Shown here: positions 1 to 7,955 of the stretch, piece by piece
Layout of the letters: each line of letters starts with the position of its first letter
Position numbering within the stretch: position 1 is the stretch's first letter
Origin: AC-32 sp963755635
GTDB lineage: Bacteria; Actinomycetota; Thermoleophilia; Gaiellales; Gaiellaceae
Assembly (NCBI GenBank): GCA_963755635.1
Contig: CAVWKS010000019.1
Location: 124,001 to 188,000 of the forward strand
Reading direction: 5' to 3'
DNA length: 64,000 nt
Position numbers and translations under genes: made by a program
The notes under the pieces: generated by a model
Seen by the model: the letters and a program-made list of their open reading frames with translations, nothing else
Database searches by the model: none
What the model was told of the DNA's origin: nothing

Positions 1-662
1 TCCAGCGCGGAATGAATTCCGGATTCGACGCGCGTCTGCGCGACGAGCATCGCCATGATGAACGTGAGCGTCGAGATCAGGAAGCGGTGCGAGTCGCCGA
101 TGATCAGCGTCGCGGCCATCCAGCCGGCGAACGCGACCGCCGCATGGCCCGAGGGAAGCCCGCCGCTGAGCGGCCGCCCCCGCCCGGTGTACGCCTTCGC
201 CGCGATCACGAGGATGACCGTCACCACGAGCGCGATCAGCGTCAGCTGCGCCGGCGCGTCGCGCAGCCGGTCGAGGAGCCGCCCGCTGCGGTCGGCAATC
301 TCGCCCGAGAAGACGAGATAGCCCACCGCGATCGCGTTCAGGGTCGCAATCAGCACCGCGCCGGCGGCAATGTCCTTCGCCATCTTCGCGAGCGGGTCGA
401 ACGAGGTCGTCGAGACGTCGATCGCCTGTTCGAGCGCCGAGTTGATCATCTCCGTGATGAAGACGAACGCGATCGCGAGCAGCAGGGCGATCAGCTCGAG
501 CTTGTTCACTCCGATCGCGATCGCCGTGACCAGCACGACCACCGCCGCGAGAAAGTGAATCCGCATGTTCCGCTGCGTGCGGAGGACGTGGATGATCCCC
601 TCGACCGCGAAGTTGAAGCTCTCGAGGAGCGTCCGCGCGCGGCGGTGCGTCAGTCGCTCCAT
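1..662 (-). CDS. Diacylglycerol/undecaprenol kinase fused to PAP2 phosphatase (partial)
   Basis: Reads from an ATG at 662 (GGGAGG just upstream) leftwards past the window edge; 220 codons are visible. Residues about 1-115 are a DgkA-type integral membrane kinase with the family motif TEMINSALEQAID. Further on is a PAP2 phosphatase signature: KAYTGRGRP (K-x6-RP), then LPSGH, and TRVESGIH at the very edge, which fits the third motif. The product should sit in the inner membrane and act on diacylglycerol or undecaprenol and their phosphates. It overlaps the end of ybeY by 13 bases, so it is probably cotranscribed with phoH-ybeY. Carrying a lipid kinase and a lipid-phosphate phosphatase in one chain is notable. 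Domain calls are firm; the substrate is inferred. Confidence 0.85.
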   Translation of the reverse strand, partial: MERLTHRRARTLLESFNFAVEGIIHVLRTQRNMRIHFLAAVVVLVTAIAIGVNKLELIALLLAIAFVFITEMINSALEQAIDVSTTSFDPLAKMAKDIAAGAVLIATLNAIAVGYLVFSGEIADRSGRLLDRLRDAPAQLTLIALVVTVILVIAAKAYTGRGRPLSGGLPSGHAAVAFAGWMAATLIIGDSHRFLISTLTFIMAMLVAQTRVESGIHSAL

Positions 663-1027
663 CGTTCCTCCCGCGTTTCCATCTCTCCGCCGTGGTCGTA
701 GCCGACGAGATGAAGGAGCCCGTGGACGAGCGGCCGCCGCCAGCCCTCGCCGACAACCTGCGGGCAGAGGATCGCGTCGCCGAGCTGGCGGGGCAGCCCG
801 GGCTCGAGCGGTTCGCGCGCGTCGATTGGAAACGAGAGCACGTCGGTCACCTCATCGATCCCGAGATGGTCGCGCTTGAGCGCGCGCATCTCATCGGGCC
901 CGACGAAGTGCAGGCCGAGCTCGCCTTCGTCGATCCCCTCCTCGGCCAGAACGCGACGCGCCAGCTCGACCGCTTCCTCCTGCTCGACCTCGACTCCGCT
1001 TCGATTTGCCACCTCGACCGCGACCAT
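650..1027 (-). CDS. ybeY: Endoribonuclease YbeY (16S rRNA maturation)
   Basis: A 125-residue protein with the zinc-binding signature VHGLLHLVGYDH near the C-terminus and the upstream TDVLSFP motif, both diagnostic of YbeY. The family is a single-strand RNase needed for 16S rRNA 3' end maturation and ribosome quality control. It starts 3 bases after the phoH stop and overlaps the next gene by 13 bases, the usual phoH-ybeY-dgkA order of Gram-positive bacteria. It is slightly shorter than the typical 150 residues, with the shortening at the termini rather than in the core. Confidence 0.93.
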   Translation of the reverse strand: MVAVEVANRSGVEVEQEEAVELARRVLAEEGIDEGELGLHFVGPDEMRALKRDHLGIDEVTDVLSFPIDAREPLEPGLPRQLGDAILCPQVVGEGWRRPLVHGLLHLVGYDHGGEMETREERWSD

Positions 1028-1030
1028 CCG

Positions 1031-1990
1031 CTAGCGCTGCCGCTGCGTGCCCGTCTCCTCGGCGTGCAGCTTGTACGCCTCCACGATCCGCTGGACGAGC
1101 CGGTGGCGGACGACGTCCTCGTGGCCGAAGCGGATGAACGCGATCCCCTCGATCGAGCCGAGGATGTCCTGCACCTGGATCAGCCCGGAGGCCTGCTCGC
1201 GCGGGAGGTCGATCTGGGTCACGTCGCCGGTCACGACGACCTTCGAGCCGAAGCCGAGCCGCGTCAGGAACATCTGCATCTGCTCCGGGCTCGTGTTCTG
1301 AGCCTCGTCGAGGATGATGAACGAGTCGTTCAGCGTCCGGCCGCGCATGAACGCGAGCGGCGCGACCTCGATCGTCCCCTTTTCCATGTACGCGGCCAGA
1401 CGGTCCGGATCGAGCATGTCGTAGAGCGCGTCGTAGAGCGGGCGCAGATAGGGGTCGACCTTGGCCAGCATGTCACCGGGGAGGAAGCCGAGGCGCTCGC
1501 CCGCCTCGACCGCCGGACGCGTGAGGATGATCCGGCCGACCTCTCGGTCGGAGAGCGCGGAGACCGCGAGCGCCATCGCGAGGTAGGTCTTGCCGGTGCC
1601 GGCTGGGCCGATCGCGAACGTGACCGTGTGGCGTCGCATCGCATCGACGTAGCGCTTCTGATTGAGCGTCTTCGGCGAGATCTTCTTGCCGCGGTGACGC
1701 CAGACGACATCCTCGAAGACCTCGCGCAGGTCCTCCGCCTGATCGAGCGCGGCAAGCACCGCGTCGACCGTGCTCGGTTCGATCTCGTGGCCGCCTTCGA
1801 CCAGGTCGCCGAGCTCGTCGATCACGGCTCTCGCCTGCGCGACGTCAGGGTCGGAGCCCTCGATCGTCAGGCGGTTGCCGCGCAGCAGGATCGTGCAGCG
1901 GAGGCGATCGCGCAGTGCGTCGAGCACACCGTCGCCGACGGTGGCCAGCTCTGCTGCGACGTCGTTCGAAACTGACAAAACTTCCTGCAC
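1031..1990 (-). CDS. phoH: PhoH family ATPase
   Basis: A 319-residue cytoplasmic P-loop protein. The Walker A motif GPAGTGKT lies near residue 130, and FIILDEAQN is the Walker B/DEAQ box, both typical of PhoH. An N-terminal region with a KH-like fold precedes the ATPase domain. PhoH proteins are predicted RNA-associated ATPases that cluster with ybeY, as here. The start is GTG at 1990. A TACACT box at 1999-2004 (minus strand) ends 8 bases before it, so the transcript may be almost leaderless. Family assignment is secure; the precise role is not known for the family. Confidence 0.93.
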   Translation of the reverse strand: MQEVLSVSNDVAAELATVGDGVLDALRDRLRCTILLRGNRLTIEGSDPDVAQARAVIDELGDLVEGGHEIEPSTVDAVLAALDQAEDLREVFEDVVWRHRGKKISPKTLNQKRYVDAMRRHTVTFAIGPAGTGKTYLAMALAVSALSDREVGRIILTRPAVEAGERLGFLPGDMLAKVDPYLRPLYDALYDMLDPDRLAAYMEKGTIEVAPLAFMRGRTLNDSFIILDEAQNTSPEQMQMFLTRLGFGSKVVVTGDVTQIDLPREQASGLIQVQDILGSIEGIAFIRFGHEDVVRHRLVQRIVEAYKLHAEETGTQRQR

Positions 1991-2150
1991 GGAGCCTCAG
2001 TGTAGGCGCTCGACCGGGCCACACCGGCTGCCGCAGAAGTCAAACATTCGGCACGGTTCCGTCACAGACACGTGCGGATTTTCTCGTTACGCTCGCCTCG
2101 GGGAGGAGGCCGGGCGAACCGTAGTAAGGGACCCTAGGCCCCGAACGGCT
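1991..2150. other. Intergenic region upstream of phoH
   Basis: About 160 bases between phoH and the nucleotidyltransferase end. Apart from the TACACT box near phoH I see no open frame with a ribosome site. There is a short GC palindrome-like stretch around 2130-2145 (GGGACCCTAGGCCCC). Confidence 0.5.
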
Positions 2151-2780
2151 TCAAGAGTCGGGCGCGTCGCTCTCTGCGAGACGCGCAAGCCACGAGTCGC
2201 CGGGATGGGCGATCTCGAGCGCCTCCCGCAGCCACGCCCGCTGCGCCGCGCTCAACCGCGGGAGTGCCGCCTCGAAGTCACGCTCGTCCTTGTCGAGGTG
2301 GTGCTTTGCCTTGTAGAGCAACTGCACGTCCGGCACGACCGTCTGCAGGCCCGAGGGCGTCGCCATGGCGAGCTCGTCCAGCGGCCGCCTTATGCGCGCG
2401 TCGCGCCGGCAGATCCACACGTCGCCCTCGGCGTCGTCGAGGAAGAACTGGAGCTCTTCCGCCTGTGGGTCCCATGGCTCCGGGGGCGGCCCGCTTCCCG
2501 GCGGCCTGGCGAGCACTTGATGAACCGGAAGCTCGAGCCGATCGCCCTCCTCCCACGGATCCCACGAACCGGGCCGTCGGCACGCGAAGAGCGACCAGCC
2601 GCGCAGGTACGAACGCAACGCCTCCTGATCCCGGCGCAGGACGCCGACCTCGACGTCCTCGTGGTCGCGCGTCACCGAGTCCAGAAAGAGGTCGATCGCC
2701 CAGCCGCCGCAGACATACCACGCGTTCTCGTACCCGGCGAGCGGAGCCAGCGCCTGCTCGAGCTCGGCGAACCCGCTCAG
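2151..2780 (-). CDS. Nucleotidyltransferase-like protein (AadA/LinA-type fold)
   Basis: The first conventional start is GTG at 2675, but the same frame upstream encodes VCGGWAIDLFLDSVTRDHEDVEV, here split across that GTG. That is the GGWAxD...R.H.DvEv signature of small nucleotidyltransferases (aminoglycoside/lincosamide type), so the true start must be upstream. The best candidate is CTG at 2780, which overlaps the TGA of yqeY as CTGA and gives about 209 residues. The acidic pair DVEV would bind metal. The substrate is unknown; drug modification is only one possibility. It ends the yqeY cluster. The fold is fairly sure, the start is not. Confidence 0.65.
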   Translation of the reverse strand: MSGFAELEQALAPLAGYENAWYVCGGWAIDLFLDSVTRDHEDVEVGVLRRDQEALRSYLRGWSLFACRRPGSWDPWEEGDRLELPVHQVLARPPGSGPPPEPWDPQAEELQFFLDDAEGDVWICRRDARIRRPLDELAMATPSGLQTVVPDVQLLYKAKHHLDKDERDFEAALPRLSAAQRAWLREALEIAHPGDSWLARLAESDAPDS

Positions 2781-3220
2781 GCGAGCTTCTCGCGGACGAG
2801 CTGGCTGACCGCCGAGCCGTCTGCGCGGCCGGAGATCTGCGGCATCACGTCGGCCATCACGCGGCCGAAGTCGCGCATGCTCGTCGCGCCCACCTCGGCG
2901 ATCGCGTCGTCGACGATCTCCTCGAGCTCGTCTTCGGAGAGCGGTTCGGGCATGAACTCCTCCAGCACCTCCAGCTCGCTCTCCTCGGCCTCCGCCTGCT
3001 CCTCGCGGCCCGCGCTGCGGAACCCCTCCGCGGCCTCCTGCCGCTTCTTCCGCTCGCGCTGCAGCACCTGCAGCTCCTCGTCGTCGTGCAGCGGGCGCTG
3101 CAGCTCCTTCTCGGCGCTTCGCAGGCTCGACAGGATCAGCCGCAACGTGTCACGCCGCCCCTGGTCGCGGTCGACCATCGCCTGCTTGAGCTCGTCTTCG
3201 AGCCGCGCGATCAGGCTCAT
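2777..3220 (-). CDS. yqeY: GatB/YqeY domain protein
   Basis: A 147-residue protein starting at an ATG preceded by GGGAGCG. It begins MSLIARLEDELKQAMVDRD and contains LRLILSSLRSAEKE and a C-terminal helical domain, the pattern of YqeY proteins related to the tail domain of GatB. The family is thought to bind tRNA, possibly in amidotransfer or tRNA quality control, but its role is not settled. A charged central helix (residues about 45-85) is probably coiled coil. It follows the HIT gene by 40 bases and its stop overlaps the putative start of the nucleotidyltransferase. Confidence 0.88.
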   Translation of the reverse strand: MSLIARLEDELKQAMVDRDQGRRDTLRLILSSLRSAEKELQRPLHDDEELQVLQRERKKRQEAAEGFRSAGREEQAEAEESELEVLEEFMPEPLSEDELEEIVDDAIAEVGATSMRDFGRVMADVMPQISGRADGSAVSQLVREKLA

Positions 3221-3260
3221 GTTCGCTCCCGCTCTCCATTGAGCTCCGTCGTGCCTACGC

Positions 3261-3623
3261 TCATGCCGCCACGCCCCACGTCCGCCCGCCGAGCACGTGC
3301 CAGTGCAGGTGGAAGATCGTCTGGCCGCCGCCCTCGCCCACGTTGACGACCACGCGGTAGTCCTCGAGCCCGGACTCCCGAGCGGCCTCGGCGACGAACT
3401 CGAGCATCCGCCTCGCCTCCTCCGGTGGAAACTCGCCGACCTCGCGAAACGTCTCGACGTGGCGCTCGGGGATGACGAGCAGGTGCGTCTCGGCTTTCGG
3501 GTTGATGTCTCGGACCGCGACGAAGCCGTCGGCGGCATGGACGTGGTCGCCGGTGCGGACGAGCTCGCAGAAGAGGCAGTCGTCAGGCAGCGAGTATCCC
3601 TTCCTCGGTGACCTCACGCGCAC
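3261..3623 (-). CDS. HIT family nucleotide hydrolase
   Basis: A 120-residue HIT (histidine triad) protein. The catalytic motif HLHWHVLGG (HxHxHxx) lies near the C-terminus, and an N-terminal CLFCEL pair fits the zinc site seen in HinT-like members. The family hydrolyses purine nucleotide phosphoramidates such as aminoacyl-AMP adducts. The GTG at 3623 overlaps the end of mtaB by 41 bases. A CTG at 3590 would give a protein that begins just before CLFCEL, so the start is uncertain. Confidence 0.9.
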   Translation of the reverse strand: MRVRSPRKGYSLPDDCLFCELVRTGDHVHAADGFVAVRDINPKAETHLLVIPERHVETFREVGEFPPEEARRMLEFVAEAARESGLEDYRVVVNVGEGGGQTIFHLHWHVLGGRTWGVAA

Positions 3624-4773
3624 GGGCGCGCACGAGCTCGCCGACCTCGCCGCGCACGAGCCACGGCGAGTAGTCGTCGCCGTAGCCCCGGCCCGGCCGG
3701 TCGATCAGGACGACATCCTCGCTGCCGACCTTCGATCGCCAGCGCTCGAGGCTGGCCATCCGCGACAGCTCGCGCAGCCGCGCGCCACGGTCGCGCTTCA
3801 CCGCGGGCGGGACCGTGTCGGCGGCGGCGGTCTTCGTCCCGGGCCGCGGCGAGTACGGGAAGACGTGGACGCGGGAGATGGCGGCCCGGCGTACGAGGTC
3901 GAGCGTGCGCCCGAACGCCGCCTCGTCCTCGCCCGGGAAGCCCACGATCACGTCCGTCGTGACGTTGAAGTCACCGAGCGGCTCGACCCGGCGCAGGAAC
4001 GTGGCCGCGTCGTAGCGCCGGCCCATCGCCCGCAGCACGCCGTCGTCGCCCGACTGCAGCGGGACGTGCAGATGGCGCGCCACCGACGGCGTCTCGCGCA
4101 GCGCGGCCGCCAGCTCCGCGTTCACGTGGTTGACCTCGATCGACGAGAGCCGCAGGCGCGCCAGGCCGGGAAGCTCGCCGAGCGCGCGGATCAGGCGCGG
4201 GAGCGCGTAGCCGGCCTCGCGGTCCCGGTAGCAGCCGAGATTGATCCCGGTGAGGACGATCTCCTTGTGGCCCTGCTCGATGCGCCGGCGCACCTCACGC
4301 ACGACGTCCGCGGCACGCCGGCTGCGCGACTCGCCGCGGACGAACGGGATCACGCAGAACGCGCACGAGAAGCTGCAGCCGTCCTGCACCTTGACGAACG
4401 CGCGCACGCGCTCGAGGCGGGCGTCCGCCTGGACGCAGCCGACCGCGCCGACATCCCCGGCAACGGCTTCGGGCGTCTCCTCGCTGCGCCGGGCGACCAC
4501 GACGACGTTGTCCGGCAGGCCGGCGAAGCCGTCGGCCGCGAGGTTCGCCCCGCAGCCGGTCACGTAGACGCGACGGTGCGTGCGGGCGGCGCGCGCGGCG
4601 GCGTGACGCGACTTGCGAACCGCTTCGTGCGTGACGCAGCAGGTGTTCACGACCGCGACATCGGCGCCGTCGCCGCGCTCGGCATGGCCGTCCGCGAGCA
4701 GCCGCTCGCGAATCGCCTGCGCGTCGGCGTACGAGACCTTGCAGCCCAGGAAGCGCACAGAGAAACCCGCCAC
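3583..4773 (-). CDS. mtaB: tRNA methylthiotransferase, MtaB type
   Basis: A 396-residue radical-SAM methylthiotransferase starting at GTG. The N-terminal UPF0004 domain has FLGCKVSYAD and NTCCVTHEA, which supply cysteines of the auxiliary cluster. The radical SAM motif is CSFSCAFC (CxxxCxxC), and a C-terminal TRAM-like region follows. The KVSYADAQ wording and length fit MtaB (ms2t6A formation on t6A37 of tRNA) better than MiaB or RimO. It lies 11 bases after prmA in the dnaJ-prmA-mtaB order found in many Gram-positive genomes. Confidence 0.88.
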   Translation of the reverse strand: MAGFSVRFLGCKVSYADAQAIRERLLADGHAERGDGADVAVVNTCCVTHEAVRKSRHAAARAARTHRRVYVTGCGANLAADGFAGLPDNVVVVARRSEETPEAVAGDVGAVGCVQADARLERVRAFVKVQDGCSFSCAFCVIPFVRGESRSRRAADVVREVRRRIEQGHKEIVLTGINLGCYRDREAGYALPRLIRALGELPGLARLRLSSIEVNHVNAELAAALRETPSVARHLHVPLQSGDDGVLRAMGRRYDAATFLRRVEPLGDFNVTTDVIVGFPGEDEAAFGRTLDLVRRAAISRVHVFPYSPRPGTKTAAADTVPPAVKRDRGARLRELSRMASLERWRSKVGSEDVVLIDRPGRGYGDDYSPWLVRGEVGELVRARAREVTEEGILAA

Positions 4774-4784
4774 GGCGCGGGACT

Positions 4785-5549
4785 CTACTCCTCGCGCAGA
4801 AAAAGGTCTGCGGCCCAGCCGTCGGCGATGCGCCGCGTGGCCGGGGCGAAGCCTTCGGGCTCCGGACGGTCGGACTCGAGGTAGCCCGACGCGATCAGTG
4901 AACGCGTCCCCGGATGCAGCCGAAGCCGGCCGGCAAATGCGGCAGAGACGTTCGCGACCACGACGTCCGCCTCCGGCAGGACGCCGGCGAGCGCGTCCGC
5001 CTGGCGGATGTCGAGCTCCACGCCGTTCGCCTGGGCGTTTCGGCGCGCGGCCTCTGTGGCGGTGACGTCGTGGTCGAGCGCAATGACAGGCGCGAAGCCG
5101 AGCCGAACGGCCGCGACGGCGAGCACGCCCGAGCCGCAGCCGACGTCGGCCAGGCTGCCCGGCTCGAGCTCGCCGAGCAGCTCGAGGCAGAGGCGTGTCG
5201 TCGCGTGGCCGCCCGTGCCGAAAGCGCGACCGGGGTCGATGACGACGGCGATCGCGTCGCCCGGCGTCTCCTCCCACGGAGGGCCGATCCAGACGCGGCC
5301 GATCCGCACCGGCCGGTGGAAGTCGCGCCAGCGCTGTTCCCAGCCGGCGGCGACGTTGTCGGCGGTGACGGTGCCGAACGCCGCCCAGAGGCGCTCCTCC
5401 CCGCCCGCGTCGGTGTAGGCGACGAGCTCCACTCCGTCGGAGAGGTCGCGCTCCTCGAAGCCTTCGGGGAAGAGCTCGAGCATCAGCGCCCTCGCGCTCT
5501 CCGCGCGCTCAGGCGAGACGACCGTCGCGACGCGGCGCAGCGAGGTCAG
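4785..5549 (-). CDS. prmA: Ribosomal protein L11 methyltransferase
   Basis: A roughly 254-residue SAM-dependent methyltransferase. It has the PrmA hallmark DPGRAFGTGGHATTRLCL, the SAM-binding LADVGCGSGVLAVAA, and VVANVSA, a variant of the usual NI/NV catalytic motif. PrmA trimethylates ribosomal protein L11. There is no ATG, GTG or TTG at the expected N-terminus. The open frame enters at CTG 5549, which overlaps the dnaJ stop as CTGA, so translation probably starts there. Its position right after dnaJ is conserved in many firmicutes and actinobacteria. Confidence 0.87.
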   Translation of the reverse strand: MTSLRRVATVVSPERAESARALMLELFPEGFEERDLSDGVELVAYTDAGGEERLWAAFGTVTADNVAAGWEQRWRDFHRPVRIGRVWIGPPWEETPGDAIAVVIDPGRAFGTGGHATTRLCLELLGELEPGSLADVGCGSGVLAVAAVRLGFAPVIALDHDVTATEAARRNAQANGVELDIRQADALAGVLPEADVVVANVSAAFAGRLRLHPGTRSLIASGYLESDRPEPEGFAPATRRIADGWAADLFLREE

Positions 5550-6664
5550 CGGAACGCGCTCTTCAGCTTCTCGAAGAACCCCTCGTCGTCGCCGTAGTGC
5601 TCCTCGCCGAGCTTGCGCTGCAGCTCCTCGAGCAAGGCCCGCTGCTCGTCGGTCAGGCGGCGAGGCACCCGCACGTTGACGAGCACCCGCTGGTCGCCAC
5701 GGCCGAAGCCCTGCAGGACGGGCATGCCTTTCCCGCGCAGGACGCGAACCTCCCCCGGCTGCGTACCCGGCTCGAACTGCAGCTCGGCGTCGCCGTCGAG
5801 CGTCGGCACGCTGAGCGCCGCACCGAGCGCGGCCTGCGTGATCGTCAGGTCGATCGTCGAGACGATGTCGTTCCCCTCGCGCACGAAACGCGGGTCGGGC
5901 CGGATGCGGACCTGGACGTAGAGGTCGCCCGACTGTCCGCCAAGCGCGCCGGAGTGGCCTTCGCCGGAGAGCCTGATCTGCTGGCCGTCGTGGATGCCGG
6001 GCGGGACCTCGATCTCGAGCGTGCGTTCCTCGACGACGCGGCCCGCTCCTCCGCAGTCGGAGCACGGGTGCTCGACCACGCGGCCGGTGCCGCCGCAGCG
6101 CGGGCACGTCTGCGAGCGGATGAACTCTCCGAACACCGTCCGCGAGACGTGCTGGAGCCGGCCGGCGCCGTTGCAGGTCTCGCAGGTGACCGGCTCGGTG
6201 CCGGGCTCGGCGCCGCTGCCGTCGCAGGTCGAGCACGGGACGCTGACCGGGAACGGAACCTCGCGCTTCGTGCCGCTCGCGGCCTCGGCGAGGTCGATCT
6301 CGACCTGGGCGACGACGTCCGCCCCGCGCCCGCGCCGACCGCGGCCGGTGACGCCGAAGAGGTCGTCGCCGAAGAACGCCGAGAACAGGTCGGAGAGGCT
6401 GCCGAGATCGAAGCTCGTCGGCGTGAAGCCGCCGCTGCTCAGTCCGGCGTGGCCGTAGCGGTCGTAGAGCTCCCGTGTCTCGGCCTTCGAGAGCACTTCG
6501 TAGGCCTCGACCACCTCGCGGAAGCGCGCCTCGGCGTCCGGCTCCTCGGAGACGTCAGGGTGCAGGGTGCGGGCGAGCCCGCGGAAGGCCTTCTTGATCT
6601 CGCCCTCGGTAGCGGTGCGCTCGATGCCGAGGACCTCGTAGTAGTCGCGCTGTGTCGCCGCCAT
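5546..6664 (-). CDS. dnaJ: Chaperone DnaJ (type I Hsp40)
   Basis: A 372-residue co-chaperone. The J domain occupies residues 1-70 with the HPD motif (TLHPDVSEE). A short glycine-rich linker follows, then four zinc-finger repeats CSTCDGSG, CETCNGAG, CPRCGGTG and CSDCGGAG (about 140-210), and the C-terminal substrate-binding domains. It stimulates DnaK ATPase. No dnaK or grpE is adjacent; hrcA precedes it. A TAGGCT box ends exactly 6 bases before the ATG, so a leaderless transcript distinct from hrcA is likely. A 223-base inverted-repeat element separates it from hrcA. Confidence 0.97.
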   Translation of the reverse strand: MAATQRDYYEVLGIERTATEGEIKKAFRGLARTLHPDVSEEPDAEARFREVVEAYEVLSKAETRELYDRYGHAGLSSGGFTPTSFDLGSLSDLFSAFFGDDLFGVTGRGRRGRGADVVAQVEIDLAEAASGTKREVPFPVSVPCSTCDGSGAEPGTEPVTCETCNGAGRLQHVSRTVFGEFIRSQTCPRCGGTGRVVEHPCSDCGGAGRVVEERTLEIEVPPGIHDGQQIRLSGEGHSGALGGQSGDLYVQVRIRPDPRFVREGNDIVSTIDLTITQAALGAALSVPTLDGDAELQFEPGTQPGEVRVLRGKGMPVLQGFGRGDQRVLVNVRVPRRLTDEQRALLEELQRKLGEEHYGDDEGFFEKLKSAFR

Positions 6665-6676
6665 CGGCCAAGCCTA
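6665..6676 (-). promoter_or_regulatory. Leaderless promoter box of dnaJ
   Basis: TAGGCT at 6671-6676 (minus strand), then a 6-base spacer and the dnaJ ATG. It is the same box and spacing seen before several other genes in this window. Confidence 0.6.
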
Positions 6677-6896
6677 GATGGTCGATGCCACGATCTCGTG
6701 CGTCCGGATGCACGATCTGGCACGTCTGGGCCGCTCCGGCCCGACGGCGGCCGGCGGAGCCGGCCTCCGCCGCGCCTGCGCTTCACCACGTCGGCCACTC
6801 ACCGATGCTTCAAGCATCGCTGAGCGTCCGCCGCGGCGCCCCAGCCACACCAGCTCGCGCCCCGGAACAGACGATCTCATGGCATCACCCATCTAG
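6674..6896. mobile_element. MITE-like inverted-repeat element between hrcA and dnaJ
   Basis: The ends are near-perfect inverted repeats: CTAGATGGTCGATGCCA at 6674-6690 against the complement of 6880-6896, which reads CTAGATGGGTGATGCCA (15 of 17 match). The outer CTAG would fit a 4-base target duplication, leaving 13-base terminal repeats starting ATGG. The similarity continues weakly for another 15 or so bases. A hairpin, CGATGCTT-C-AAGCATCG, sits near the middle (6803-6819). Both strands have open frames of about 70 codons that are antisense images of each other and look non-coding. The hrcA stop codon lies in the right arm. It could instead be a structured spacer. Confidence 0.45.
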
Positions 6897-7939
6897 TTGT
6901 CCTCGTAGATCTCCTCGACGAAGCGCGAGAGCTCGTGGGCCGCGGCGCGCACGGTCCGGATCGCCTTCTCATAGTCCATCCGCACCGGCCCGAGCAGCGT
7001 GACGGCGCCGAGCGTGCGCGTGGTCAGGCCGTAGGAGGCGCCGACGAGCGCGAGGTCGCGCATCGCGGGATTCTCGAGCTCCGGCCCGACACGGACGAAC
7101 GGCTTGCGCGGATCGAGCGCCTGGCTGACGACCTCGAGCAGTGCCGCCCGTTTCTCGAGCACCTCGAGCAGGCTCTGGTACGTGTCGAGCTCCTCGCCGC
7201 GCAGGTCCTCCAGCAAGCCCGCGGTCCCGCCGACGTAGAGCCCCTGCTGCTCGGCGGCGCGCGCCTCGTCGAAGAGGGCAGAAACCGTCGCCAGGAAGGT
7301 GCGCTCCCGCGGGCCGAGGCCCGGGTCGTCGAGCCGTCGCCGCAGTTGGTTGCTGCCGAGCTCGAGGCCGGCGACCCGGTCATTTAGGTACGCGGCCGCC
7401 CAGTCGGCGAGCATCGGGTCGACGGGCTCCGCGAAGCGGTAGACGCGCTTCGTGACGCTGCCCGTCGACGTGATCACGACGACCATCACCGCCTGCGGCT
7501 GCAGCAGCAGCACCTCGACGTGGCGCACGGTGGCCGATCCGAGCGGCGGCGCCGACACGAGGGCCAACAGGCGCGTCACCTCCGACAGCATCTCGGTCGT
7601 CGCCTGGAGCGCCGCGTCGACCTCGCTGCGGGCGGAGCTCAGGTCCAGCGGGAAGCCTTCCGGGTGCGGATCGAGCCGCTCGAGCAGTCGGTCGGCGTAG
7701 TAGCGGTACCCGCGCTCGGTCGGGATCCGGCCCGCGGAGGTGTGCGGGTGCGTCAGCAGGCCGCGGCTCTCGAGCTCCGCGAGCTCGGCACGAACCGTCG
7801 ACGGCGAGGCGTGGAGGCGGGTCCGCTCGAGGAGCGTCCGCGAGCCGACCGGCTGGCCGGTCGCGACGTACGCCTCGACGACGCCCCGCAGGATCGCTGC
7901 CTGGCGGGCGGTGAGCTCGGGTTCGGTGACCTGCTGCAT
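6893..7939 (-). CDS. hrcA: Heat-inducible transcription repressor HrcA
   Basis: A 348-residue repressor with an N-terminal winged helix (residues about 8-75: LTARQAAILRGVVEAYVATG, then STVRAELAELESRGLL and HTSAGRIPTERGYR, the HrcA signature) followed by a GAF-like regulatory domain. HrcA normally binds CIRCE operators before chaperone operons. I found no CIRCE sequence in the hrcA-dnaJ gap or upstream of hrcA, so its targets here are probably elsewhere (groESL). It starts 17 bases after hemW. Confidence 0.94.
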   Translation of the reverse strand: MQQVTEPELTARQAAILRGVVEAYVATGQPVGSRTLLERTRLHASPSTVRAELAELESRGLLTHPHTSAGRIPTERGYRYYADRLLERLDPHPEGFPLDLSSARSEVDAALQATTEMLSEVTRLLALVSAPPLGSATVRHVEVLLLQPQAVMVVVITSTGSVTKRVYRFAEPVDPMLADWAAAYLNDRVAGLELGSNQLRRRLDDPGLGPRERTFLATVSALFDEARAAEQQGLYVGGTAGLLEDLRGEELDTYQSLLEVLEKRAALLEVVSQALDPRKPFVRVGPELENPAMRDLALVGASYGLTTRTLGAVTLLGPVRMDYEKAIRTVRAAAHELSRFVEEIYEDN

Positions 7940-7955
7940 GGCCTTTGCAGGGATT

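Noticed and set aside
2151..2675. Nucleotidyltransferase starting at GTG 2675
   Set aside because: That start would cut through the GGWAxD...DxE active-site signature that continues in frame upstream.
6674..6892. Open frames of about 70 codons on both strands between dnaJ and hrcA
   Set aside because: They mirror each other because the region is an inverted repeat, have Arg/Pro-rich composition and no ribosome site.
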